Assembly (NCBI RefSeq): GCF_004565475.1
Contig: NZ_SRHX01000013.1
Coordinates: forward strand, 1 to 47,954
Length of the DNA: 47,954 nucleotides
From: Lonepinella koalarum
Lineage (GTDB): Bacteria; Pseudomonadota; Gammaproteobacteria; Enterobacterales; Pasteurellaceae
Reading direction: 5' to 3'
Shown: positions 1 through 8,795 of the stretch, one piece after another
Layout of the letters: each line of letters starts with the position of its first letter
Position numbering within the stretch: position 1 is the first letter of the stretch
Notes under the pieces: generated by a model
What the model was told of the DNA's origin: nothing
The model's input: the letters and a program-made list of their open reading frames with translations, nothing else
Databases searched by the model: none
Position numbers and translations under genes: made by a program

Positions 1-6
1 CCCTGA

Positions 7-125
7 TTTCTGATGGTCATAATGCAGTAGCGCCACCTGATTCCATGCCGAACTCAGAAGTGAAATGCTGTGATGCCGATGGTAGTGTTGGGTCTCCCAA
101 TGTGAGAGTAGGTCACCATCAGGTT
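7..125 (+). rRNA. rrf: 5S ribosomal RNA, end of an rRNA operon
   Basis: The stretch with CCATGCCGAACTCAGAAGTG and the later GATGGTAGTG and GTGAGAGTAGG blocks aligns base for base with enterobacterial 5S rRNA. The ends pair (CTGATGGT at 10-17 with ACCATCAG at 115-122), forming helix I. Ends are set by alignment to the 120-nt E. coli gene and may be off by 1-3 bases. The 23S and 16S genes of this operon lie outside the window to the left. No tRNA gene follows before the terminator. Confidence 0.93.
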
Positions 126-139
126 TTTAATTTAAAGCG

Positions 140-177
140 AACCCCAGTTACGATTGTGACTGGGGTTTTTTGTTATT
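140..177 (+). terminator. Rho-independent terminator of the upstream rRNA operon
   Basis: The arms AACCCCAGTTAC and GTGACTGGGGTT pair (one G-U) around a GATT loop and run straight into a T-rich tract. It lies 15 bases after the 5S gene, as expected for the end of an rrn operon. Confidence 0.9.
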
Positions 178-229
178 TTTTATTTTTATCGTTAAATTTT
201 TCTGTGTATATAAAATTTATTAGAAAAAG

Positions 230-245
230 TGTTAACTACGTCACA
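230..245 (+). promoter_or_regulatory. CRP-like site upstream of putP
   Basis: TGTTAACTACGTCACA matches the CRP consensus TGTGA-N6-TCACA at 9 of 10 defined bases. Its centre is about 60 bp before the transcription start predicted from the TATACT box at 286-291, which is the class I activator spacing. Activation of proline use by CRP is inferred. Confidence 0.6.
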
Positions 246-285
246 AATTTGTTATAAAAATGTAACATATTATTCTGAATTAGCA

Positions 286-291
286 TATACT
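286..291 (+). promoter_or_regulatory. Predicted -10 box of putP
   Basis: TATACT sits about 115 bp before the putP start. The -35 region is poor, as is common for CRP-dependent promoters. The region 178-408 holds no gene; it is AT-rich leader and promoter. Confidence 0.45.
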
Positions 292-408
292 GAAAAAACC
301 TTATGAATAGAATGCTTTTTCTATTTTAGAAGAGTATTTAATAAGGTTTTATAAACAGCAGTAGAGTATTCTACAATACGAATTTATCTTTAATAAAAGG
401 AATATACT

Positions 409-1932
409 ATGTTTGGTCTTGATCCTACCACAACGACATTTCTGATTTATATTGTCGGAATGGTGTCAATTGGGCTGATTGCCTATCGTTTTACCAATAA
501 TTTGTCGGACTACATTCTGGGGGGGCGTAGTTTAGGTAGCTTTGTGACAGGACTTTCAGCTGGTGCATCTGATATGTCTGGTTGGTTGTTAATGGGGTTA
601 CCCGGTGCTGTTTATGCAGCAGGACTTGTAGAAAGTTGGATTGCTATTGGCTTAACTATTGGTGCGTATTTAAACTGGTTATTTGTCGCAGGTAGATTAC
701 GTATGCAAACGGAATTTAATGCCAATGCACTCACTTTGCCGGATTATTTTTATCATCGTTTTAATGATAAAACGAGAATATTAAAAATTGTATCAGCCAC
801 CATTATTCTATTTTTCTTCGCCATTTACTGTGCATCAGGCGTAGTGGCTGGAGCGCGTTTATTTGAGAATCTATTTGGTGTGCCTTATGAAACCGCCCTT
901 TGGTTAGGGGCATTAGCGACCATTGCTTACACCTTTATTGGTGGCTTTTTAGCGGTAAGTTGGACGGATACCATTCAAGCGAGTTTAATGTTCTTTGCCT
1001 TATTTCTCACTCCGATTTTTATTCTAACGCAATTAGGTGGTTTTGAACCGACTTTTGAAGCTTTAGCCCAAGCCGGTGAAGCAGCTGGTAGAGATTTTAC
1101 CGATATGTTTAATGGTACTACCTTTATTGGTCTATTAAGTTTATCAGCATGGGGATTGGGTTACTTCGGTCAACCTCATATTTTAGCACGCTTTATGGCG
1201 ACGGATTCGGTAAAATCCATACCTAAAGCTCGTTGTATCAGTATGACGTGGATGTTTATTTGTTTAATTGGTGCCGTAAGTATCGGTTTCTGGGGACAAG
1301 CCTATTTCTTTGCGAATCCTGATAAAGCGACACTGGTGAATGCGAATCACGAACAAGTCTTTATTGAGCTTTCTCGTTTATTGTTTAATCCTTGGATTGC
1401 AGGTATTTTGCTTTCAGCTATTCTTGCGGCGGTAATGAGTACGTTAAGCTGTCAATTATTGATTTGTTCTAGTGCCATTACCGAAGACTTTTATAAAGGT
1501 TTTTTACGTCCGAATGCCAGTCAAAAAGAACTAGTTTGGTTAGGGCGTATAATGGTGCTATTGATTGCTATCTTAGCCATTGCATTGGCACAGGATCCAA
1601 ACAGTAAAGTGCTTGGCTTGGTCTCTTATGCTTGGGCTGGTTTTGGTTGTGCCTTTGGACCTGTGGTATTGTTATCACTTTATTGGAAACGCATGAATGC
1701 AGCAGGGGCAATGGCAGGAATGATCACGGGGGCATTGGTTGTGGTGTTCTGGAATACGCTTGTGCCAAACAGTGGAATCTATGAAATGATCCCTGGCTTT
1801 ATCTGTGCAACGATTGCCATTTTGATTGTTTCTTTAATTACACCAGCCCCGAAAGCAGAAATTGCAGAAACCTTTGATAAAGCGGAAAAGGCTTATCACA
1901 AAGAGATGCAAGGCGTGAAAAAATACATCTAG
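409..1932 (+). CDS. putP: Sodium/proline symporter PutP
   Basis: Inner-membrane Na+/L-proline symporter of the solute:sodium symporter family, 507 aa (E. coli PutP is 502). Hydrophobic segments run along the whole length, consistent with about 13 membrane helices. Residues tied to Na+ and proline binding in E. coli are present: R40 in GGRSLG, and D55 and S57 in GASDMSGWL. The end is hydrophilic (KAEIAETFDKAEKAYHKEM). AAAAGGA precedes the ATG. putA follows in the same direction, so uptake and oxidation of proline are linked, but unlike E. coli the pair is tandem and not divergent. A CRP-like site lies upstream. Confidence 0.95.
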   Translation: MFGLDPTTTTFLIYIVGMVSIGLIAYRFTNNLSDYILGGRSLGSFVTGLSAGASDMSGWLLMGLPGAVYAAGLVESWIAIGLTIGAYLNWLFVAGRLRMQTEFNANALTLPDYFYHRFNDKTRILKIVSATIILFFFAIYCASGVVAGARLFENLFGVPYETALWLGALATIAYTFIGGFLAVSWTDTIQASLMFFALFLTPIFILTQLGGFEPTFEALAQAGEAAGRDFTDMFNGTTFIGLLSLSAWGLGYFGQPHILARFMATDSVKSIPKARCISMTWMFICLIGAVSIGFWGQAYFFANPDKATLVNANHEQVFIELSRLLFNPWIAGILLSAILAAVMSTLSCQLLICSSAITEDFYKGFLRPNASQKELVWLGRIMVLLIAILAIALAQDPNSKVLGLVSYAWAGFGCAFGPVVLLSLYWKRMNAAGAMAGMITGALVVVFWNTLVPNSGIYEMIPGFICATIAILIVSLITPAPKAEIAETFDKAEKAYHKEMQGVKKYI

Positions 1933-2019
1933 TTTGTTTATTAGCGAACTACTTTTATAAAGGTGCGGTTGTTTTTACAACCGCTTTACTCAGTGAAAAT
2001 ATTAAAAAGAAGGTTATCT

Positions 2020-5000
2020 ATGAGTTACGAGATTTTACCTAAAACAACAATCCGTCCGATATTAAGCGAATTTTATCGCATTCCCGAACAAAAAATTGTG
2101 GCGGAGCTAATTGAAAAAGCGGATATGAGCGAGCAATCTCAATCTATTGCTGAACTGTGTAAAAAGTTAGTCAGCAAAGTGAGAGCTGATCGCAAAAAGG
2201 CCAGTGGGGTAGATGCGTTAATGCACGAATTTTCTCTTTCTAGTGCGGAAGGGATTGCTTTAATGTGCTTGTCGGAAGCCTTATTGCGGATTCCAGATAA
2301 AACCACTGCAGATAAACTGATTCACGATAAATTGGTGCATGGCGATTGGAAAGCTCACTTAGGTAATAGCCCCTCTTTATTTGTTAACTCCGCTGCATGG
2401 GGATTGATTGTGGCACAAAAAATTGTATCCCACAGTGATAAAGAATTATCCAGTGCCTTATCCAAATTAATTAGCAAAGGTGGCGAGCCATTGATTCGTC
2501 AAGGTATGAATGTAGGCATGCGTTTATTAGGTAAACAATTTGTGACGGGTGAAACCATTGATGCTGCGATTAAAAATGGTGAAAAACGTTTTGAGAAAGG
2601 CTTCCGTTATAGCTACGATATGTTAGGTGAAACCGCCTTAACCCAAAAGGATGCGGATCGTTATTACAATGATTATGTGAATTCCATTCGTGCCGTGGGG
2701 GAAACATCAAAAGGCTTAGGCGTTTATAAATCTTCAGGGGTTTCCGTCAAACTTTCTGCTATTCACCCCCGTTATAGTTTAAGCCAACATCAACGGGTAA
2801 TTGATGAACTTTATCCGAAACTCAAAGAATTATTTTTATTAGCCAAAAAATATGATATTGGCTTAAATATTGATGCGGAAGAAGCCGCTCGCCTTGAATT
2901 ATCCCTTGATTTACTTGACCGTTTAATTGCCGACCCTGATTTAGATGGTTTCCACGGCATTGGCTTTGTGGTGCAAGCCTACCAAAAACGTTGTAGCCGA
3001 GTCATCGATCATATTATTGCTCAAGCTCGCGCTAATAATCGTAAGTTAATGATCCGCCTAGTAAAAGGGGCATATTGGGATAGCGAAGTCAAATTAGCCC
3101 AAGCGGAAGGGGCAACGGATTATCCCGTATTTACCCGTAAAGTCCATTCTGACATCAACTATATCACCTGTGCGAAAAAATTATTGTCTGCACAAGATGT
3201 GATTTATCCGCAATTTGCAACGCACAATGCACAAACCTTAGCCACCGTTTATCATCTTGCTAAAGATAAACACTTTGAATTTCAATGCCTGCACGGCATG
3301 GGTGAAACCCTATATGAACAAGTGGTCGGCAAAGAAAATCTGAATGTACAATGCCGTATTTATGCACCAGTCGGTTCCTATCAAACCTTGTTGGCTTATC
3401 TTGTTCGCCGTTTATTAGAAAACGGTTCAAACAGTTCTTTCGTGAACCAAATTGTCGATGAACATTTTAGCGTAGAGAGTTTGGCGGAAGATCCAGTCAA
3501 TAAAGCGAAAGAAACCCAAGGTACGGCTCACCCGAAAGTACCGTTACCTGTGAATATTTACGGTGAACGCCGTAATTCAAAAGGTTATGATCTGAGCGAT
3601 GCAATTTCCTTACAACAGTTACAAACTCAGCTTAACGAATTAAGTGATAAACAATATCAAGCGAAACCGTTAATTGTCGGTGAAGTGACAGGAAATAGTT
3701 CTCGCACCGTTTACAATCCAGCAGTGCAAAGCCAAATTGTGGGTGAAGTGATCGATGCCAACGAGCAAGATGTGAATACAGCGTTCACAACAGCGGTGAA
3801 TTTTAAACAACAATGGGCGAATACCGCCCCCGAAGTGCGGTCAGAAAAATTAGAGAAAATGGCAGATTTAATGGAACAACATTTGCCAGAACTCTTTGAT
3901 TTAGCCGTGCGAGAAGCAGGTAAAACCTTAAATAATGCCATTGCCGAAGTGCGTGAAGCGGTGGATTTCTGCCGTTATTATGCTGCTCAAGTGCGAGCCA
4001 ATCCAGCAGGCTTTAAGGATCCACGGGGTGTTGTGGTAGCCATCAGTCCGTGGAACTTCCCATTAGCGATTTTTATTGGTGAAGTGTCTTCCGCCTTAGT
4101 GGCAGGTAACGTGGTATTAGCCAAACCCGCAGAACAAACCTCTTTAATGGCGTATTTTGCGGTGAATTTATTCCATCAAGCAGGTATTCCAAAAGAAGCG
4201 TTACAATTATTAACAGGTTCAGGTAAAACCATCGGTGAAAGTCTAACCACTGATGAGCGTGTTAATGGCGTAATTTTCACAGGTTCAACCGATACCGCCA
4301 AACGGATTAATACTAACCTACAAAAACATGACAGCCTTATTCCATTAATTGCGGAAACGGGCGGTCAAAATGCCATGATTGTGGACAGTTCGGCTTTAGG
4401 TGAACAAGTGACGATTGATGTGTTAAACTCCGCCTTTGACTCAGCAGGTCAACGTTGTTCCGCTTTACGTGTGCTTTATTTACAAAAAGATAATGCGGAT
4501 TACTTGCTTGAATTAATTAAAGGTGCCATGGCGGAATTAGTGGTGGGCGACCCAGCACGGCTTACTACTGATGTGGGACCTGTTATCGACAAAGTGGCTC
4601 AACAACGCTTACTTGATCATATTGAAGTGATGAAAAAACAAGCCAAATCTTGTTATCAAGTACCGATTGCCAAAGATGTGGCAGAGAACGGCATTTTTGT
4701 CGCCCCAACCTTGCTAGAAATTGACAATATTAGCCAATTAAAACACGAAGTGTTTGGTCCAGTATTACATGTTATTCGTTATGACGCAGAAAAATTGGAC
4801 GATGTCATTCGTGAAATTAATTCCACGGGCTTTGGTTTGACTTGCGGTTTACATAGCCGTATCGACCAAACTCAACGTGAATGGGAGCAAGGCATTCAAG
4901 CAGGTAACTTATATGCCAACCGTAATATTGTCGGGGCGGTCGTTGGTGTTCAACCATTTGGTGGACAAGGCTTATCAGGCACGGGACCAAAAGCGGGCGG

Positions 5001-5607
5001 TGCATTATACTTACAACGTTTAAATAACCGTACGGCATGGAATTTTGATGGATTAACCAAAGGGATTACGCCAAATATTAGCGAATTTTCCACCGCACTT
5101 AATCAGGTATTGACAGGTGATGAATTGGCTCAAGCTCAACAATCCTTGCAAACCTTGAGTGCAAGCTCACCGTTAGGCAAAATTCACCAAATGCACGGCG
5201 TGACAGGTGAAAACAATTTCTTACGTTTTGAACCTCGTGGTCAAATTGCTATTGGTGACGGTGATTTATTCCAACAAGTATTAGCATTAGTCGCGATTGT
5301 CGCAGCAGGCAGCCGTGGTGTGGTAAGTGCAAATTCGCCATTAGCCCAACACGCCAATAAATTGAGTAAATTTATTACTGTAGTAAATGACTTTAACAGT
5401 CTTGACCCGTTAAGCCAACTTATTGTGTTAAACCCACTTTCTCAAGCTGATAAAGCCCATTATGCGGAACGTAACGGGTCGATTATGACCTTTGTGGAGA
5501 ACCTAGCATTAGCCCAATCCTTATTACCGTTAATGCACGAAAAATCGGTGAGCATTAACACTGCTGCAATGGGAGGAAATGCCAGTTTAATGGCGGCAAT
5601 GGATTAA
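2020..5607 (+). CDS. putA: Bifunctional proline dehydrogenase / glutamate-semialdehyde dehydrogenase PutA (no DNA-binding domain)
   Basis: Oxidises proline to glutamate with FAD and NAD+ at the inner face of the membrane. I start it at 2020 (MSYEILPKTT), behind AAGAAGG, and not at an in-frame codon at 1963. The product is 1195 aa. The proline dehydrogenase part (about residues 50-470) has NIDAEEA, RLVKGAYWDSE and the C-terminal LLAYLVRRLLENG. The aldehyde dehydrogenase part (about 520-1010) has SPWNFPLAIF, E779 in IAETGG and nucleophile C813 in SAGQRCSALRVL. The tail ends in SINTAAMGGNASLMA, as in E. coli. The ribbon-helix-helix domain and linker at the N-terminus of the 1320-aa E. coli protein are absent, so it should not repress its own genes. 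One uptake core lies on each strand. Confidence 0.95.
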   Translation: MSYEILPKTTIRPILSEFYRIPEQKIVAELIEKADMSEQSQSIAELCKKLVSKVRADRKKASGVDALMHEFSLSSAEGIALMCLSEALLRIPDKTTADKLIHDKLVHGDWKAHLGNSPSLFVNSAAWGLIVAQKIVSHSDKELSSALSKLISKGGEPLIRQGMNVGMRLLGKQFVTGETIDAAIKNGEKRFEKGFRYSYDMLGETALTQKDADRYYNDYVNSIRAVGETSKGLGVYKSSGVSVKLSAIHPRYSLSQHQRVIDELYPKLKELFLLAKKYDIGLNIDAEEAARLELSLDLLDRLIADPDLDGFHGIGFVVQAYQKRCSRVIDHIIAQARANNRKLMIRLVKGAYWDSEVKLAQAEGATDYPVFTRKVHSDINYITCAKKLLSAQDVIYPQFATHNAQTLATVYHLAKDKHFEFQCLHGMGETLYEQVVGKENLNVQCRIYAPVGSYQTLLAYLVRRLLENGSNSSFVNQIVDEHFSVESLAEDPVNKAKETQGTAHPKVPLPVNIYGERRNSKGYDLSDAISLQQLQTQLNELSDKQYQAKPLIVGEVTGNSSRTVYNPAVQSQIVGEVIDANEQDVNTAFTTAVNFKQQWANTAPEVRSEKLEKMADLMEQHLPELFDLAVREAGKTLNNAIAEVREAVDFCRYYAAQVRANPAGFKDPRGVVVAISPWNFPLAIFIGEVSSALVAGNVVLAKPAEQTSLMAYFAVNLFHQAGIPKEALQLLTGSGKTIGESLTTDERVNGVIFTGSTDTAKRINTNLQKHDSLIPLIAETGGQNAMIVDSSALGEQVTIDVLNSAFDSAGQRCSALRVLYLQKDNADYLLELIKGAMAELVVGDPARLTTDVGPVIDKVAQQRLLDHIEVMKKQAKSCYQVPIAKDVAENGIFVAPTLLEIDNISQLKHEVFGPVLHVIRYDAEKLDDVIREINSTGFGLTCGLHSRIDQTQREWEQGIQAGNLYANRNIVGAVVGVQPFGGQGLSGTGPKAGGALYLQRLNNRTAWNFDGLTKGITPNISEFSTALNQVLTGDELAQAQQSLQTLSASSPLGKIHQMHGVTGENNFLRFEPRGQIAIGDGDLFQQVLALVAIVAAGSRGVVSANSPLAQHANKLSKFITVVNDFNSLDPLSQLIVLNPLSQADKAHYAERNGSIMTFVENLALAQSLLPLMHEKSVSINTAAMGGNASLMAAMD
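3833..3841 (+). repeat. DNA uptake sequence core (Hin type)
   Basis: AAGTGCGGT inside putA. Confidence 0.85.
5092..5100 (-). repeat. DNA uptake sequence core (Hin type)
   Basis: Reverse copy (ACCGCACTT on the + strand) inside putA. Confidence 0.85.
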
Positions 5608-5627
5608 CAGGTCATTGGTAAAATAAA

Positions 5628-5661
5628 AATAGGGGCAGATCACAAATTTGCCCCTTATTTC
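5628..5661 (+). terminator. Probable terminator after putA
   Basis: GGGGCA (5632-5637) pairs with TGCCCC (5649-5654), extended by AT pairs on both sides and followed by TTATTT. It lies between the putA stop and arcB. Confidence 0.65.
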
Positions 5662-5706
5662 ATTAAATTTTGTTAAGATAAGCAAAAATTCTTAATGAGA
5701 TAATTT

Positions 5707-7494
5707 ATGAACGTTAATCACTTCACACAGAAATATATTGATTGGGTTGTCAAACTCGGTCGGCTAAAATTTTCTATTCTTGGTTTTTTGATTGTTGCTG
5801 TCTTTGCATTGCTGACCCATATTGTGTTAAGCCTGTTGGTCGTGGGGAGAATTGATTGGCAAAGTTTGGCTTATGCCATTATTTTTGGTCTAATCTCCGC
5901 ACCTTTTGTCATTTACTTTTTTACCTTATTAGTGGATCGCCTTGAGCGTTCTCGTCTTGCTTTGGCAAAATCTATTCAAGATAAAAGTACGCTACTTGCT
6001 ACCATTAGCCATGAACTCCGTACGCCGTTAAATGGTATTTTGGGGTTAAGCCAAATGCTCCAAGATACACCATTAAATCAGCAACAGCGTAATTACTTGA
6101 ATACCATCAGTATAAGTGCGGTGTCTTTAGGGCATATTTTTAATGATATTATTGATTTAGAGAAAATTGATAGTCACAATCTTGAGCTGTGTTATAGTGA
6201 AACGGATTTTTATAGTTTTTTGACCAATATACAAAATATAGCGATCTTATTAGCAAGTGAAAAAGGTCTACAATTTCAAATGAAACTCAATGAAAATCTA
6301 CCGCACTTTTTGCAATTAGATCAAACTCGTCTAAGCCAAGTGTTATGGAATTTGCTGAGTAATGCTGTGAAATTCACCGAAAATGGCGTGATTATGCTAG
6401 AAGTTAAAAAATTATCTAATAATCAATATAGCTTTGCGATTAGCGATACCGGGCAAGGTATTCCAAGCCAAGAGTTAGAGAAAATCTTTACCATGTACTA
6501 TCAAGTGGCAGACAGTGGTAAAAAATCCGCTGGCAGTGGTATTGGGCTAGCTGTTTCAAAAAATATTGCTCATTTAATGCACGGTGATTTAACGGTCGCT
6601 AGCAAATTGGGAAAAGGAACAACCTTTACGCTGACGATTCAAGCTGAATCTATTGAAAAACAAGAGAAACCAATAGAAAAAAGTGCGGTGCAAAATTTGC
6701 AAATTTTATTGGTGGAAGATATTCAGCTTAATATTACTGTGGCGAAAACCTTATTAGAAAAATTAGGACATCAGGTGGATGTGGCAATGTCCGGCAAAGA
6801 AGCGATTCAAGCCTTTGAACATAATAGCTATGATTTATTGTTATTAGACATTCAACTCCCTGATATGACTGGCTTTGAAATTGCTCGTTATTTGCGTGAT
6901 GGCTATCAAAATGATCGCTATGATTATCTGCCACCGTTAATTGCGTTAACCGCTAATGTGATGCAAAACAAAGCCGAATATCAACGCCAAGGTATGGATG
7001 ACGTATTGCGTAAACCGTTGTTATTGAATGAATTAACCGCTTGTTTGAATACCTATTTTGGTGAAAATGAAACGGTTGTGAATCATTCAAAGATGAACGT
7101 AAATCAAGTGATCCCTGATGATTTAGCTGATTATTTTAACCCTGAAATTCTAGCAGAATTATTGGAATTTATCGGTAAAGATCTTTATGCAGAAAATATT
7201 CGCTTATTTAAACAGGAAATCAACGGTGGGGATTTAGATGTCGCTAAAGTCTATCAAGAGTATTTGAAAGGTAACATCACCAAACAGCAATTAGCCGACA
7301 CCGCCCATAAATTAAAAGGTGCAGCCGCAAGTCTTGCCATGCAATCTGTGCAAAATGTGGCGAATTTAATGCAACAGGGGGAGTTACCAGAATGGAGAGA
7401 GAATATTGGACTTTGGGTAACAGAAGTTGAGCAACAAACAAAAAATAGTTTAGATTTGATAGGGCGGTGGTTAGGGGAAATGAACGTAAGTTAA
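5707..7494 (+). CDS. arcB: Aerobic respiration control hybrid sensor kinase ArcB, compact form
   Basis: Membrane-bound sensor of quinone redox state that phosphorylates ArcA through a relay. It has 595 aa against 778 in E. coli. Order: two membrane helices (about 22-46 and 53-76), a dimerisation/phosphoacceptor segment with H102 in SHELRTPLNG, an ATPase domain (NLLSNAVKF, DTGQGIP, SAGSGIGLAVS), a receiver domain with D381 in LLLDIQLPDMTG, and an HPt domain with H534 in DTAHKLKGAAAS. All three relay residues are present. The E. coli coiled-coil/PAS linker is missing: the second helix is followed almost at once by the kinase core. The cysteines proposed for quinone-linked disulfides in that linker are therefore absent. 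The match along the kinase and receiver makes the ArcB call firm. arcA is not in the window. Confidence 0.93.
   Translation: MNVNHFTQKYIDWVVKLGRLKFSILGFLIVAVFALLTHIVLSLLVVGRIDWQSLAYAIIFGLISAPFVIYFFTLLVDRLERSRLALAKSIQDKSTLLATISHELRTPLNGILGLSQMLQDTPLNQQQRNYLNTISISAVSLGHIFNDIIDLEKIDSHNLELCYSETDFYSFLTNIQNIAILLASEKGLQFQMKLNENLPHFLQLDQTRLSQVLWNLLSNAVKFTENGVIMLEVKKLSNNQYSFAISDTGQGIPSQELEKIFTMYYQVADSGKKSAGSGIGLAVSKNIAHLMHGDLTVASKLGKGTTFTLTIQAESIEKQEKPIEKSAVQNLQILLVEDIQLNITVAKTLLEKLGHQVDVAMSGKEAIQAFEHNSYDLLLLDIQLPDMTGFEIARYLRDGYQNDRYDYLPPLIALTANVMQNKAEYQRQGMDDVLRKPLLLNELTACLNTYFGENETVVNHSKMNVNQVIPDDLADYFNPEILAELLEFIGKDLYAENIRLFKQEINGGDLDVAKVYQEYLKGNITKQQLADTAHKLKGAAASLAMQSVQNVANLMQQGELPEWRENIGLWVTEVEQQTKNSLDLIGRWLGEMNVS
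6300..6308 (-). repeat. DNA uptake sequence core (Hin type)
   Basis: Reverse copy inside arcB. Confidence 0.85.
6681..6689 (+). repeat. DNA uptake sequence core (Hin type)
   Basis: Forward copy in arcB, in the linker between the kinase and receiver domains. Confidence 0.85.
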
Positions 7495-7605
7495 GTATAA
7501 ATCTTTTTCTTTTGATTAAAATTTAAGCTTAGTTTAGTTATTTTTGTGACGTCTATCATGTTTTCGCTGTAGTGTCATTGATTTTTATTTTTTAAAAGGG
7601 CATAG

Positions 7606-7686
7606 TAGATAAAATGGTTGGTAAAAAGTGGGTTAAAGCCAATTACTATAAGGCTTTAACCCACTTTTTACCAACCATTTTATCTA
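7606..7686. repeat. 35-bp perfect inverted repeat (long hairpin)
   Basis: The arms at 7606-7640 and 7652-7686 are exact reverse complements around an 11-base loop (AATTACTATAA). An outer GGGC (7598-7601) and GCCC (7691-7694) can also pair. It occupies the gap between convergent arcB and the ABC binding-protein gene, so it may stop transcription both ways, but it is much longer than a normal terminator and lacks a clean T-tract after the stem. Confidence 0.9.
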
Positions 7687-7739
7687 TTAAGCCCAAAACT
7701 AAGTGTCTGTCAGATCAGTTCGATCTATGTTGATACTTG

Positions 7740-8786
7740 TTATTTTTCTTGTAAAAAACGCTCATAATATTCTGTAGTAATTAATTCCTCTACATTAATA
7801 CGATTATTCACTAATTTGTTTTCTACCAAAAAATCAATGAGACGGCTGAGTTTATTTACCGATTCTTGTGTAATTTTCGGGTCAAAATTGGAGAAACTAA
7901 GATCTGCTGAATAGGCTTGTCGATAAATATCCGCTGGAATATTATTTTGCGAGAAAATTTTAAATACCTGTTCGGGATTTTGACTGGCGAATTGTTTTGC
8001 ACGTTGTAATGCCTTGATGATTGCCACGGCGGCTTGCGGATTTTCCTGTAAAAAGATTTCTCGTCCGACAGCTAAACTTTGTGAGCTTAACTCGGGTTTA
8101 TCTAATGTGGAATCAATCACTTTCCCCATGCCTTTTTGTTGCATATAAAGTACTGTGTAGTAGAACGTGAACATGGCTTCGGCTTGTTGTCCACTAAATA
8201 CTGAGTTGGCATCTGCCCCTACCGCATTAACCATTTCAAATTTATCAGGATTAAGACCATAAAATTGAGTAATTTCTTTAAAGTAACGTTGTTGTACAGT
8301 GCCTTTGCCGAAGATGACTTTTTTCCCTTGTAAAGCGGCAATGTTTTTCGCCGGGCTTTCCGATTGCACAATGGTACCAAATTGTAAACGAGAATTATCT
8401 ATGGCAAACACTTTCACGGGAGCACCTTTAGTTCTTAAAATAGCAATCGGTAAATCGCCATATAAGGCCACATCAATTTTATCGGAAGCCAGTGCCTCAT
8501 TTAGAGCGGGACCGGCTTGTTGAAAAAACACAATTTCAGGTTTAAATCCGACTTTTGCTAATTCTTCGATAAAATATTGTTGATTAATGGCAATACCACC
8601 GGCTTCCAGTGTGCTATTGGATATGCCTGGGAAACCAATTCGCACTGTTTTTTGTTCATGATGCGCGGAAAGCGCGGTGTTTTTTTCTGATGTTTTATCG
8701 TCAAGGTTTATGCCTCCGAAAGCTAGTACAACCAGTATCGCTAAATAGAAAAATAAGGTGTAGTGTTGTTTATTGCATTTTTTCAT
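7740..8786 (-). CDS. ABC transporter substrate-binding protein, aliphatic sulfonate/taurine/nitrate type
   Basis: Periplasmic solute-binding protein of the SsuA/TauA/NrtA class, 348 aa. A basic start and one hydrophobic segment (about residues 10-25) serve as signal or anchor; I see no lipobox and no clear AxA cleavage site, so it may stay membrane-attached. The mature part begins at VRIGFPGISNSTLEAGG and has the family pattern of two lobes (DVALYGDLPIAIL, GKKVIFGKGTVQQRYF, VNAVGADANSVFSGQQAEAMF). It is the last gene of a four-gene minus-strand operon, 9 bp after the ATPase gene. The ligand cannot be read from sequence. The neighbouring arylsulfotransferase-like gene suggests a sulfur-containing anion. 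Confidence 0.85.
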   Translation of the reverse strand: MKKCNKQHYTLFFYLAILVVLAFGGINLDDKTSEKNTALSAHHEQKTVRIGFPGISNSTLEAGGIAINQQYFIEELAKVGFKPEIVFFQQAGPALNEALASDKIDVALYGDLPIAILRTKGAPVKVFAIDNSRLQFGTIVQSESPAKNIAALQGKKVIFGKGTVQQRYFKEITQFYGLNPDKFEMVNAVGADANSVFSGQQAEAMFTFYYTVLYMQQKGMGKVIDSTLDKPELSSQSLAVGREIFLQENPQAAVAIIKALQRAKQFASQNPEQVFKIFSQNNIPADIYRQAYSADLSFSNFDPKITQESVNKLSRLIDFLVENKLVNNRINVEELITTEYYERFLQEK

Positions 8787-8795
8787 TATTCCCGC

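Noticed and set aside
45-257. 70-codon open frame over the 5S gene and its terminator
   Set aside because: It reads through a structural RNA and a terminator hairpin, so it is not a protein gene.
126-408. tRNA gene after 5S
   Set aside because: No cloverleaf or TTCGA arm is present; the terminator follows the 5S at once.
1963-2019. Longer N-terminus for PutA
   Set aside because: The 19 extra residues do not resemble PutA, and AAGAAGG is placed for the ATG at 2020.
7545-7565. GTGACGTCTATCATG after arcB as a MetJ operator
   Set aside because: Only one near-match box without a good tandem partner, and it lies at the end of a gene, not before one.
7700-7735. AGATC-N5-GATCT dyad before the binding-protein stop as a second terminator
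   Set aside because: Five-base AT-rich arms without a T-tract; more likely chance next to the long hairpin.
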